DNA from: Neisseria subflava
GTDB taxonomy: Bacteria; Pseudomonadota; Gammaproteobacteria; Burkholderiales; Neisseriaceae
NCBI RefSeq assembly: GCF_024205705.1
Contig: NZ_CP073115.1
Location: 868,001-932,000, forward strand
Length of the DNA stretch: 64,000 nt
Reading direction: 5' to 3'
Position numbers and translations under genes: made by a program. Below, piece by piece: positions 45,538 through 53,990 of the stretch. Each line of letters begins with the position of its first letter. The first letter of the stretch is position 1. A model generated the notes under the pieces. That model did not search any database. It was not told where the DNA came from and saw only the letters and a program-made list of their open reading frames with translations.

Positions 45538-46845
45538 ATGTCCGACTTCTTTACCCGACAACCCGATGCGCCGCTTGCCGAACGCCTGCGCCCGCATACG
45601 CTTGATGACGTCATCGGGCAGCAGCATTTAATCGGCGAAGGTAAGCCGCTGCGTGTGGCGGTGGAAGGCGGGAAGCCGCATTCTATGTTGCTGTGGGGGC
45701 CGCCGGGGGTGGGCAAGACGACATTGGCGCGGATTTTGGCGCAGAGTTTCAATGCCCAGTTCCTGCCTGTTTCCGCCGTATTCTCTGGCGTGAAAGACAT
45801 ACGCGAGGCAATCGACAAGGCAGAAATCGCTTTGCAACAGGGACGAGCGACGATTTTGTTTGTCGATGAAGTCCACCGCTTCAACAAGGCGCAGCAGGAC
45901 GCGTTTTTGCCGCATGTCGAAAGCGGTTTACTGACTTTTATCGGCGCGACGACGGAAAATCCGTCGTTTGAAGTCAATCCCGCGCTGTTGAGCCGCGCGC
46001 AGGTGTATGTTTTGCAATCCTTATCTTCAGACGACCTCAAAAAGCTGATTGCCAAAGTGTTGGCTTTGCCCGAATACCAAGATTTCACGATTGAAGCCGA
46101 TGCGCAGGAGCTGCTCGTCAATACCGCCGACGGTGATGCGCGCAGATTGTTGAATCTGTTGGAACAACTGTTACGCGCCGCCGACACACGTCGTCTGAAA
46201 ACCTTGACCGCCGAATTTCTCGCCGATAGCTTGGGCGCGCAAATCCGCCGTTTCGACAAAGGCGGCGAGAGTTTCTACAACCAAATCTCCGCCCTGCACA
46301 AATCCGTGCGCGGTTCACATCCGAATGCCGCGCTGTATTGGTTCTGCCGTATGCTCGACGGCGGTACTGACCCGCGCTACCTCGCCCGCCGCATCGTGCG
46401 CATGGCGTGGGAGGACATTGGGCTTGCCGACCCGCGTGCCTTAACGATTGCCAATGATGCCGCAGTGATTTATGAGCGCTTAGGCTCGCCAGAAGGGGAA
46501 CTCGCACTGGCGCAAGCCGTGTTGTATCTTGCCGCAGCTGCCAAATCTAACGCAGGCTACAAGGCATACAACCAAATGCGCCGTTTTGTCAAAGAAAATG
46601 CCAGCGACGAAGTGCCTGTTCATCTGCGCAATGCGCCGACCAAGTTGATGAAAGAATTAGGCTACGGACGTGAATACCGCTATGCCCATGACGAGCCCAA
46701 TGCCTACGCCGCCGGCGAAAGCTATATGCCCGACGGCTTGGACGAACCGGACTTCTACCAACCCGTTCCACGCGGATTGGAAATCAAAATCGGCGAAAAG
46801 CTGAAATGGTTGAAATCCTTGGATGAAGAAGCGTTGGATGATTAA
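45538..46845 (+). CDS. rarA: replication-associated recombination protein A (AAA+ ATPase)
   Basis: 435 residues of the RarA/MgsA/WRNIP1 family, which acts at stalled replication forks. LRPHTLDDVIGQQHLIG at the start, Walker A GPPGVGKTTLA (about 57-67), Walker B ILFVDEVHRFNKAQQD (about 104-119), sensor GATTENPSFE and the C-terminal YLARRIVRMAWEDIGLADP region are all present. Two mucDUS-type uptake sequences lie inside the gene (46026-46037 and 46190-46199), so the coding region itself seems to come from a mucDUS strain. Confidence 0.95.
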   Translation: MSDFFTRQPDAPLAERLRPHTLDDVIGQQHLIGEGKPLRVAVEGGKPHSMLLWGPPGVGKTTLARILAQSFNAQFLPVSAVFSGVKDIREAIDKAEIALQQGRATILFVDEVHRFNKAQQDAFLPHVESGLLTFIGATTENPSFEVNPALLSRAQVYVLQSLSSDDLKKLIAKVLALPEYQDFTIEADAQELLVNTADGDARRLLNLLEQLLRAADTRRLKTLTAEFLADSLGAQIRRFDKGGESFYNQISALHKSVRGSHPNAALYWFCRMLDGGTDPRYLARRIVRMAWEDIGLADPRALTIANDAAVIYERLGSPEGELALAQAVLYLAAAAKSNAGYKAYNQMRRFVKENASDEVPVHLRNAPTKLMKELGYGREYRYAHDEPNAYAAGESYMPDGLDEPDFYQPVPRGLEIKIGEKLKWLKSLDEEALDD

Positions 46846-47032
46846 AACAATAAATGTGTCTCAAGTTTCAGACGGCCTTTGGTTATTTTGAGCCTAATAG
46901 ATGGTTTAATATTGGCATTATATCTTTAATTTCGCTATAATTTTGTCATCCTATTTTCTTGTCGAATAATCGAATACATAAAAAATCGCGGCTGCTGAAC
47001 CCGATTTCCGAAACAAAATTAGAAAGCAGATA

Positions 47033-47248
47033 ATGGACAATTTAGATCAAAGTCGTAGCCGTGCATGGCGACGACATCAAGAGCAACGCCCCAGTCATCG
47101 TGTACATGGCAAAAATCCTTTGAAATATAAACCTGAAAAAAAGTGGGATTTGATATATCTCCGCAGCAATAAAATCAAACGTGCACAAAAACTGGGTTTT
47201 ATTTATCCGTTCAGACAGCATGAATTTGATGCTGAATGGTTTGATTAA
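47033..47248 (+). CDS. small basic hypothetical protein
   Basis: 71 residues, rich in Arg, Lys and His (RSRAWRRHQEQRPSHRVHGKNP), ending in an acidic EFDAEWFD. It could bind nucleic acid. TATAAT occurs about 95 bases upstream and AGAAAGCAG before the ATG. A terminator follows 40 bases on. No family recognised. Confidence 0.6.
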   Translation: MDNLDQSRSRAWRRHQEQRPSHRVHGKNPLKYKPEKKWDLIYLRSNKIKRAQKLGFIYPFRQHEFDAEWFD

Positions 47249-47289
47249 CTCAAAAGATACATTTTCGATTCAATCGAGATGGTTTTCAC

Positions 47290-47318
47290 AAGGCGGATAC
47301 TTTCCGCCTTTTTTAATT
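47290..47318 (+). terminator. Rho-independent terminator just before the phosphatase-like gene
   Basis: AAGGCGGA-tact-TCCGCCTT is followed by TTTTAATTTTT and ends only a few bases before the next start codon (47322). Confidence 0.8.
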
Positions 47319-47321
47319 TTT

Positions 47322-47645
47322 ATGAATGCACTTTTTATTTGTAGTCGTAACCAATGGCGCAGTCCTACCGCTGAAACCGTATTTCGACGTTATCCAAATG
47401 TACAGGCACGTTCTGCAGGGACCAGCCCCAATGCGCGGCATACTGTTTCCATAGATGATATTGCATGGGCGGATAAGATTTTCGTAATGGAACAAAAACA
47501 TAAGAGCCGTCTGCTGGCACAGTTTCCCCGTGCTTTGCAATATAAGGAAATGATTGTTTTAGATATTCCTGATGATTACAGATACATGGATGAAGAGTTG
47601 ATAGAAATATTGAAGGAAAGTGTCGTGCCTTATCTGTCTAGATAA
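47322..47645 (+). CDS. low-molecular-weight protein-tyrosine-phosphatase-like protein
   Basis: 107 residues. ALFICSRNQWRSPTAETVF (about 3-21) resembles the C-x5-R-S loop of LMW phosphatases, with C7 and R13; MEQKHKSRLL and LDIPDDYRYMDEEL (general-acid region) follow the family pattern. The protein is shorter than the usual 140-160 residues, as in the small Wzb-related subgroup of unknown substrate. There is no ribosome-binding site: a terminator hairpin occupies the space where it should be. Confidence 0.78.
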   Translation: MNALFICSRNQWRSPTAETVFRRYPNVQARSAGTSPNARHTVSIDDIAWADKIFVMEQKHKSRLLAQFPRALQYKEMIVLDIPDDYRYMDEELIEILKESVVPYLSR

Positions 47646-47827
47646 TGAGGTTTTCCTCAAGATTATCTGAAAAAAATATGACTTACTTCTAAGTAAAATT
47701 TATTCCAAAACATCATTTACTTCACGCATCGCTGACAAATAAAACGCAAATCTAAGATCAAATTGAATTTTTCAGACGGCCTTTGCTGTTTGAATATTTT
47801 TAACCTATACCATACACACACATTTTC

Positions 47828-49129
47828 ATGAATATTTTTGAAGCCTTACTATTATTGTGCCTGCTGATTGTTATTAGCGCGTTTGTATCCTGTTCCGAAC
47901 TCGCGCTTGCTTCGGCACGCAAAATCAAATTGCAGGTCATGGCGAAAGACGGCGGCGATACGCGTGCGCTTGACGTCATCAATATGCAGCAGCAGCCGGG
48001 CAGTTTTATTACCGTTGTCCAAATCGGTTTGAACGCCGTCGCCATTCTTGCCGGTATTGTCGGCGAGGCAGCAATACGTCCGTATTTTGGCAAACTATTG
48101 GAGAACGCAGGTAGTTGGGGCAGCACAGTTGCCTCTTTGCTGACATTCTCGCTGGTTACAGGCAGCTTTATTTTAATTGCTGACCTGATGCCCAAGCGTA
48201 TGGCAATGACCCATCCCGAAGCGGTGGCGGTACGCATTGTCCGTCCAATGATGTTTTTGATTTTTATCTTAAAGCCCCTTGTCTGGGTTTTTGACGGATT
48301 GGCAAACGCAATATTCAAACTCTTCAAAATCTCAACCGTCCGTCAGGAGCAGCTTACCTCGGAAGATATTTATGCCGTCGTTGATGCCGGCGCGCAGGCT
48401 GGTGTATTGAAAGAACAAGAACACTATCTGATTGAAAACATTTTCGATATGCAGGAGCGCACGGTCACTTCCACCATGAGCACGCGCGAATATATCGCCT
48501 ATTTCGATAAACACGACGACAGCGATACCGTGTTGGAAATGATGTCGGACAAACCGCACAATAAATTCCTTGTATGTGACGGCGATTTAGAACGCGTCAT
48601 CGGCTATATCGAATCGCATACGCTGCTGACCTTGTTTTTAAAAGAAAAAGACGTCCGCCTGACCGACAAGCGCGTGTTGCGCAAAGCCTTGTTTATCCCC
48701 GATACGTTGTCGCTTTATGATGTATTGGAGACCTTCAAAACTTCCGGCGAAGACTTTGCCGTAGTGGTGAACGAATACGCGCTCGTGGTCGGCGTGGTAA
48801 CGTTGAAAGATGTGATGAGCATTGTGATGGGCGAGCTGGTCAATACCGAAGAAGAGCCGCAAATCATCCGCCGCACCGAAGACACATGGTTGGTGGACGG
48901 TGCCACGCCGCTTACCGATGTCATGCGTGCGCTGGATATTGAAGAGTTTCCCAATTCGGAAAACTACGAAACCATCGCCGGCTTTATGATGTATTCCCTG
49001 CGCAAAATCCCGAAACGTACAGATTTTCTAGTTTATGCCGGTTATAAATTTGAAATCATCGATACTGAAAATTTGAAAATTGACCAACTTTTGGTTTCCA
49101 AACAAGGAAATATGATGGGGAAAATGTAA
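47828..49129 (+). CDS. CNNM/CorC-HlyC family membrane protein with CBS pair
   Basis: 433 residues. A DUF21/CNNM transmembrane domain (about 1-160, containing CSELALASARK and GSFITVVQIGLNAVAILAGIVGE) is followed by two CBS repeats (about 210-340) and a CorC_HlyC domain (about 350-430). The group is related to YtfL/PaeA/CorB proteins proposed to export Mg2+, polyamines or similar cations; earlier called haemolysins. It stands 59 bases upstream of the RNA-repair genes on the same strand. Confidence 0.88.
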   Translation: MNIFEALLLLCLLIVISAFVSCSELALASARKIKLQVMAKDGGDTRALDVINMQQQPGSFITVVQIGLNAVAILAGIVGEAAIRPYFGKLLENAGSWGSTVASLLTFSLVTGSFILIADLMPKRMAMTHPEAVAVRIVRPMMFLIFILKPLVWVFDGLANAIFKLFKISTVRQEQLTSEDIYAVVDAGAQAGVLKEQEHYLIENIFDMQERTVTSTMSTREYIAYFDKHDDSDTVLEMMSDKPHNKFLVCDGDLERVIGYIESHTLLTLFLKEKDVRLTDKRVLRKALFIPDTLSLYDVLETFKTSGEDFAVVVNEYALVVGVVTLKDVMSIVMGELVNTEEEPQIIRRTEDTWLVDGATPLTDVMRALDIEEFPNSENYETIAGFMMYSLRKIPKRTDFLVYAGYKFEIIDTENLKIDQLLVSKQGNMMGKM

Positions 49130-49188
49130 CAAGTAGCTGGGAACACTTGAAAAGAAAATTAAAAAATAAATAAAAAGGAAAAAATATT

Positions 49189-49992
49189 ATGACGACAACC
49201 GAACCTCAAAAATACGCCCGTAGCCTGCACGCGCCCATCAGCCTCGGTACCACCTCTGACGACCGCTTTATGCCGCGCGGCTTTCTTTCATATTTTGCCT
49301 CACTGCCGAAATTGGTTTTAACCGAAAAATTAGATGGGCAAAACAACTGCTTTGCTGCGCACGGCCTCTATGCTCGTAGTCATGCTGCACCTACCCAGCA
49401 TCCGTGGGATAAACCTTTGCTGCAACGATGGCAGCAAATCAAAGATGATTTAGGCGATCTCGAACTTTTTGGCGAGAATATGTATGGCATTCATTCGATT
49501 GCCTATTCGCAACTGGAAAGCTATTTTTACCTGTTTGCAGTCCGCCGTGGCGGACATTGGCTTTCATGGGAAGAGGTTAAATTTTATGCGCAGCTGTTTG
49601 ATTTTCCGACTGTGCCAGAAATACCCATTGTCCAGCCTCTTGCAGATTTCACTCAAAAATACGCCAATGAAGATATTGCTTTAGCGCAATGGCTTGCCGC
49701 TAATTTGGGAGAGCCGTGGACAGACAGCGTACAAACTGCCGGCAAGCTTGGCGGCTACGATCCGAAAACAGGAGCGGCATGCAGTGAAGGTTTCGTTATC
49801 CGTAATGCAACTGATTTTGCCACCAACAACGGCAACCTGCCTGTTCAATCCAATGAATTCGACAATCTTTTCAAATTGGTACGAGCCAAACACGTTAAAA
49901 CCGACGTTCATTGGACAAAAACCTGGAAGCCTGCCCGTCTTATTGATTACGACAAATACCATTGGCAAAGCTGGCAGTTTCAGACGGCCTGA
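49189..49992 (+). CDS. RNA ligase, Rnl2-like family
   Basis: 267 residues. Nucleotidyltransferase motifs: I TEKLDGQN with presumed nucleophile Lys47; a second at YARSH (Arg63); III LFGENMYGIHSI (about 93-104); IIIa YFYLFAVR; IV SEGFVIRN (Glu200); V FKLVRAKH (Lys229, Lys234). This is the minimal core of ATP-dependent RNA ligases that seal nicked or broken RNA. The stop overlaps a uptake sequence and the HD-kinase gene begins 32 bases on, on the same strand, so the two form a sealing plus end-healing pair. AAAGGAAAAAATATT precedes the ATG. Confidence 0.85.
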   Translation: MTTTEPQKYARSLHAPISLGTTSDDRFMPRGFLSYFASLPKLVLTEKLDGQNNCFAAHGLYARSHAAPTQHPWDKPLLQRWQQIKDDLGDLELFGENMYGIHSIAYSQLESYFYLFAVRRGGHWLSWEEVKFYAQLFDFPTVPEIPIVQPLADFTQKYANEDIALAQWLAANLGEPWTDSVQTAGKLGGYDPKTGAACSEGFVIRNATDFATNNGNLPVQSNEFDNLFKLVRAKHVKTDVHWTKTWKPARLIDYDKYHWQSWQFQTA

Positions 49993-50024
49993 AGTCCAAT
50001 GATCCAATAATAAGAAAGACGATT

Positions 50025-51158
50025 ATGTGGACATTCCCATATTACATACCCGGTCACCTTCCTGATTGGCAAGCATTAGAACGTCGTTTCAGCTGGTTTG
50101 CCGATATGAAGGACGTTCCCCAGGACCCTGAGTGGCATGCCGAAGGCGATGTATTTACGCATACCAAAATGGTGTGCGAAGCCCTTTTGAAACTGCCCGA
50201 GTTTCAAGCGCTTGATGAACAGGAGCAGCATATTTTGTTTGCTGCCGCCATGCTGCATGATGTGGAAAAACGCAGTACGACCAAGTGTGAAATAGAAAAC
50301 GGCAAAGAGCGTATCGTTTCGCCGCATCACGCAAAAAAAGGCGAGCATACCGCCCGTACTTTACTGTATACCGAACTTGCCGCTCCGTTTGCTGTAAGAG
50401 AAGCAATCGCCAAACTCGTGCGCTTGCACGGATTGCCCTTATGGGCGATTAACAAGCCTAATCCTGAGCGAGCCGTCATAGCGGCCAGTTTGCAGGTCAA
50501 TACTGCACATCTTGCCATGCTTGCTAAAGCTGATGTACTGGGTCGTATATGTTGCGATCAACAGGATATTTTGCTGCGCATTGATTTGTTTCGTGAACTC
50601 TGTGAAGAAAATGCTTGTTGGGGCAAGGCACGTACTTTTGCCAGTGACTACGGACGCTATCTCTATCTTAACGGCCGTAGCGAAATGCCGGATTATCAGC
50701 CATTTGATGATCAGACCTTTGACGTGTATGCCATGTGTGCCATAGCAGGTAGCGGTAAAGACAGTTACATCAGGCAATATCTTGCTCATTTACCTATGCT
50801 GTCGCTGGATGAGATTCGCCGTGAACGCAAACTTAATCCCGCAGATTCCAAACATACCGCCGAAGCAGTGCGTTTGGGTAAAGAGCAGGCAAAAGAATAC
50901 CTGCGAGCCCGTACGTCATTTGTCTTCAATGCGACCAATCTTAACCGCGACCTGCGCAGCAAATGGCTGCCGATGTTTGCCGATTACGGCGCACGCGTGC
51001 ATCTCATTTATTTAGAAGTGCCTTACACGCAATTACTATCGCAAAACCGTAACCGCGAACATTCTGTGCCGAATGATGTGTTGCACCGCATGATAGAAAA
51101 GCTGGAAATCCCTGATTACAGTGAAGCGCATACAGTGGATTTTGTGGTCTCTTCTTAA
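50025..51158 (+). CDS. bifunctional HD-domain phosphoesterase / polynucleotide kinase (HD-Pnk type)
   Basis: 377 residues. N-terminal HD domain (about 35-185): His46, the HD doublet His78-Asp79, His101/102 and His108, with LHDVEK the central motif; expected to remove 2',3'-cyclic or 3' phosphates. C-terminal P-loop kinase (about 233-377): Walker A IAGSGKDS (240-247), LSLDEIRRE with Asp262 as likely acceptor-site residue, NATNLNRDLRSKW (302-314) and lid arginines NRNREH (341-346); expected to phosphorylate 5'-OH ends. The same two-domain layout is known from Runella slithyformis HD-Pnk. Its products are the substrates of the RNA ligase encoded just upstream. The ATG at 50025 follows AAGAAAGACG. 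Confidence 0.85.
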   Translation: MWTFPYYIPGHLPDWQALERRFSWFADMKDVPQDPEWHAEGDVFTHTKMVCEALLKLPEFQALDEQEQHILFAAAMLHDVEKRSTTKCEIENGKERIVSPHHAKKGEHTARTLLYTELAAPFAVREAIAKLVRLHGLPLWAINKPNPERAVIAASLQVNTAHLAMLAKADVLGRICCDQQDILLRIDLFRELCEENACWGKARTFASDYGRYLYLNGRSEMPDYQPFDDQTFDVYAMCAIAGSGKDSYIRQYLAHLPMLSLDEIRRERKLNPADSKHTAEAVRLGKEQAKEYLRARTSFVFNATNLNRDLRSKWLPMFADYGARVHLIYLEVPYTQLLSQNRNREHSVPNDVLHRMIEKLEIPDYSEAHTVDFVVSS

Positions 51159-51179
51159 GAAGGTAAGAATCTTGTAATT

Positions 51180-51215
51180 AGGCCGTCTGAAACAATCCAA
51201 TGTTTAAGACGGCCT
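51180..51215. terminator. DUS hairpin between the HD-Pnk gene and a small periplasmic-protein gene
   Basis: AGGCCGTCTGAAACA and TGTTTAAGACGGCCTTTTTA pair around a short loop; one base of the right arm departs from the uptake sequence. Confidence 0.7.
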
Positions 51216-51256
51216 TTTTATGGAATCAGAAATTGCTAGAGCTAAGACTGAGACCT

Positions 51257-51562
51257 TTATTCGCAGCTCAAGTTTTTTGTTTTTTCGGCGAATGTATCCA
51301 TGGCAATTTGGCACATGCGTTCACGTTGGCCTACGTCGGCGGCGGGCAGGATTTGGCGCAGGTATTTTGTGTTGTCGCGTTGGAATGATGCTTTATCGCC
51401 TGCTTTTTGGTAACACGCATCCGCTCGGGTAAAGTATTGCTGGCAGATTTTCGGCAATTCTTCAAAGGACAAGGGTTTGCTTTTGTGCATGCCGTGTGCG
51501 GAGACGGATAGGGAGGAAAGGGCACACAGCGCGATGATTAAGGTTTGGGAAATGGTTTTCAT
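51257..51562 (-). CDS. small periplasmic protein (DUF5339-like)
   Basis: 101 residues with a signal peptide (MKTISQTLIIALCALSSLSVSAHG, cut after SVSA). The mature part is helical and has three Cys (KICQQYF, DACYQK, ERMCQIA) plus C-terminal LSCE, so two disulfides are likely. A small secreted family seen in Neisseria and relatives; function unknown. The start at 51562 begins the signal peptide. Confidence 0.72.
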   Translation of the reverse strand: MKTISQTLIIALCALSSLSVSAHGMHKSKPLSFEELPKICQQYFTRADACYQKAGDKASFQRDNTKYLRQILPAADVGQRERMCQIAMDTFAEKTKNLSCE

Positions 51563-51588
51563 GGTAAGCCTATTTATTGAAGTGGTGT

Positions 51589-52478
51589 TTAAATCAATTG
51601 TTCGCCCCAATGCAGCTTTTGGCGCAGGGTTTTGAAGTATTGGTAATCGGTGGGATGGAGGACGCGCAAGGGTTGTGATAGCGGCGGATGATGATGCGGT
51701 CGAAGTTTTGCACGTCGATATGGGATTGTCCGTCAAAATGTGCGCGTGCGTCGCCGCTTTTGGTGATGAGGATTTCGATCACGCTGGTGTCGGAGATGGC
51801 AATCGGGCGGTTGGTCATGGATTGCGGGCAGATGGGCACGAGTGTGAAGGCGTGCAGGCCGGCCTGCATGATGGGACCGCCGGCGGCAAGCGCGTAGGCG
51901 GTTGAACCTGTCGGTGTGGAAATAATCAGGCCGTCCGAACGTTGGGTATAGACAAATTCTTGATTGATAAAGACTTCAAATTCAATCATTTGGCCTGCAC
52001 CGCCACGAGACAGTACGGTGTCGTTGAGGGCGAGGGCGCGTTCGATGGTTTCGCCGTCACGAATGATGCTGGCTTCAATGAGGATGCGCTCTTCAGGCAG
52101 ATATTTGCCTTCCAGTACGGGGCGGATGCCCTCAACCATGGTGTCGCGTGAGATTTGGGTAAGAAAGCCCAAGTGGCCTTGATTGATGCCGATGATGGGG
52201 ACGGCGCGCGGGGCGACTTCGCGGGCGGCGGAGAGGAAGGTGCCGTCGCCGCCGAGTACAACGACAAGATCGCAGTATTTGCCCAGCTGGGCTTTGTTTA
52301 CGGTTTCGCAGTAGGCGGAATCTTGGATATAGACACAGTGTTCTTCTACGCTCAATTCATCCAGATAGATGGTGAAGCCGTTTTCGCGCAGAAAAGAAAC
52401 CAATGTGTGGACGGTATCTTGAATTTCGGGCGTATTGGGACGCGTAACGATACCGATGTTTTTAAATGGGCTTTTCAT
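51589..52478 (-). pseudogene. nadK: NAD kinase, frameshift near the C-terminus
   Basis: Phosphorylates NAD to NADP; normally essential. VVVLGGDGTFLSAAR (about 72-86, GGDG catalytic motif), GINQGHLGFL and SDGLIISTPTGSTAYALAAGGP (about 182-203) are intact. After RRYHNP the observed frame runs CASSIPPIT to a stop at 51594. Restoring one base to the GGG at 51670-51672 gives NPLRVLHPTDYQYFKTLRQ and ends at 51589, as in neisserial NadK. Upstream neighbour ubiJ lies 26 bases away on the same strand. Confidence 0.88.
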
Positions 52479-52504
52479 GATAGTGGCCGTCTGAAATTAA
52501 GTAT

Positions 52505-53077
52505 TTAATCTATCCAGATATCGCGCTCGAGGCGGTCGAGGCGTTCGTTTAGGCGGGCAACGTCGTCACGCAATTTGTCCACTTCTTCCAGCCATGCGGC
52601 AAGCGTGGCTTGGTCGATAACAGGGGATTCGGGTTCGCGTGAAAAGTCGCTGATTTGCTCGGCAATGCTTTTGCCGATTTTTTTCATGGTGCGGCCGATG
52701 TCGCCGGCGCGCGAGCTGATGCTTTCTGCGGCCACATGACCGAATACACGCGCCAAATCTTCGCTCGGATAATAGCGCAGTCCACCCAAAATAGGAAGGA
52801 CGGACATGCCCAATACCAAGTCGCCTTCGAGGCTGATGTCGCCCACGCCAGGCTGGCCGCCTTGGAGGATTTTTTGGATGGCGCTGTTGTGGAACGTGAT
52901 GTTGGTGTCGGCGGTTTCGTGTGCGGTTTCAAGAAAACCTTGTTCGCTGATGCGTCCGGTCAGTCTGAAACCGGTCAGGCTGATGCAGATGATGCTGCCT
53001 GCAAATTCAGACAGCTCGCGCTGTTGCTCTGGATTTTGCTGTATCAGGTGGTTGATAAGGGGAAATAGGGCGGACAT
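52505..53077 (-). CDS. ubiJ: ubiquinone biosynthesis accessory factor UbiJ (SCP2 domain)
   Basis: 190 residues. N-terminal SCP2 lipid-binding fold (FRLTGRISEQGFLETAH; GVGDISLEGDLVLGMSVLPIL, about 33-100) and a C-terminal coiled coil ending EVDKLRDDVARLNERLDRLERDI, as in UbiJ, which with UbiK helps the ubiquinone-synthesis complex handle its lipid intermediates. Located between an epimerase gene and nadK on the same strand. Confidence 0.83.
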   Translation of the reverse strand: MSALFPLINHLIQQNPEQQRELSEFAGSIICISLTGFRLTGRISEQGFLETAHETADTNITFHNSAIQKILQGGQPGVGDISLEGDLVLGMSVLPILGGLRYYPSEDLARVFGHVAAESISSRAGDIGRTMKKIGKSIAEQISDFSREPESPVIDQATLAAWLEEVDKLRDDVARLNERLDRLERDIWID

Positions 53078-53127
53078 GGTTTACTCTAAATGCCGTCTGA
53101 AACGGATTAATGGGTTGAGTCGCAATT

Positions 53128-53901
53128 TTACAGGCTTAGCCCGTCTGCGCAAACGGTATTTACAATTTTGCCGTTGCTTTTGTCATCAACGATGAAATCA
53201 GGAGCCGGTAGGCCGAGTTTGGCTGCTTCGGCAGTATAAAATTCAGCCCGGCTTGGGTGGCGGGGTTCGACAATATTGCGGATACGCTTGCCGTCAGCTT
53301 GGCCGGCCGTCTGAAAAAGGACTTGGACGGCAAGATCCTTATGAAGAATATTAACGGGTTGATTGCCGCCTTGAATGCGTGTTTTTTGAACCAGCTTGGT
53401 AACGGGATGACGGTCGGCAGAATAAAGCCCGCCCAGTCGCAGTATGTCGATATGGGGGACGGCGCTTTCAAGCAAGGCTTGTTCAACTGCGAGGATTTGA
53501 CGGGCAGATTCGGTTTGCGGATCGGGCGGCGTGGTTTCATCGCATATGCGTGCTTGGTCGCCATACATGCTGGTGCTGCTGGTAAAGATGATGTGTTGTA
53601 CCTTAGATTGCTCGGCAAGTTGAATCCATTTTTTCAGGGTATCGGCGTAATGGTTTAATGACGAAGGCGGAAGCAGGCAAAACCATGTCGGCTTGTTGAT
53701 ATGGTTTTGCCACAATGCCGAACTGTGAAAAATATCGTCTTGATTCAAATCGATGATGTCGAGTTCAATCGGCAGATTGATGTCGTCGGAAGTCAGGGTG
53801 CGTTTGATGGCGGCTACCTGACTGCCTTGTTCATAACATTTTTGCGCCAGCGGCAGGCCGAGATAGCCTAAGCCGAGAATGGAAATATCGGGAAGGTGCA
53901 T
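53128..53901 (-). CDS. NAD(P)-dependent epimerase/dehydratase-like protein (YeeZ type)
   Basis: 257 residues with a Rossmann start ILGLGYLGLPLAQKCYEQG (about 8-26), FTSSTSMYGDQ (about 100-110, Ser/Tyr region) and a late ILRLGGLYSADRHPV. The pattern fits the extended SDR group around E. coli YeeZ; substrate unknown. It precedes ubiJ by 50 bases on the same strand and may be cotranscribed with ubiJ and nadK. An uptake-sequence pair stands upstream. Confidence 0.8.
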   Translation of the reverse strand: MHLPDISILGLGYLGLPLAQKCYEQGSQVAAIKRTLTSDDINLPIELDIIDLNQDDIFHSSALWQNHINKPTWFCLLPPSSLNHYADTLKKWIQLAEQSKVQHIIFTSSTSMYGDQARICDETTPPDPQTESARQILAVEQALLESAVPHIDILRLGGLYSADRHPVTKLVQKTRIQGGNQPVNILHKDLAVQVLFQTAGQADGKRIRNIVEPRHPSRAEFYTAEAAKLGLPAPDFIVDDKSNGKIVNTVCADGLSL

Positions 53902-53924
53902 AAATAAAGCATCCGAAAATTAAC

Positions 53925-53977
53925 AGGCCGTCTGAAAATAGCTTTAACTTGGTTAAAGCCACGTTTTCAGACGGCCT
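53925..53977. terminator. nested DUS hairpin after the TetR gene
   Basis: AGGCCGTCTGAAAA and TTTTCAGACGGCCTTTG enclose a second stem, GCTTTAAC-ttg-GTTAAAGC. Confidence 0.75.
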
Positions 53978-53990
53978 TTGTATGGAAAAA

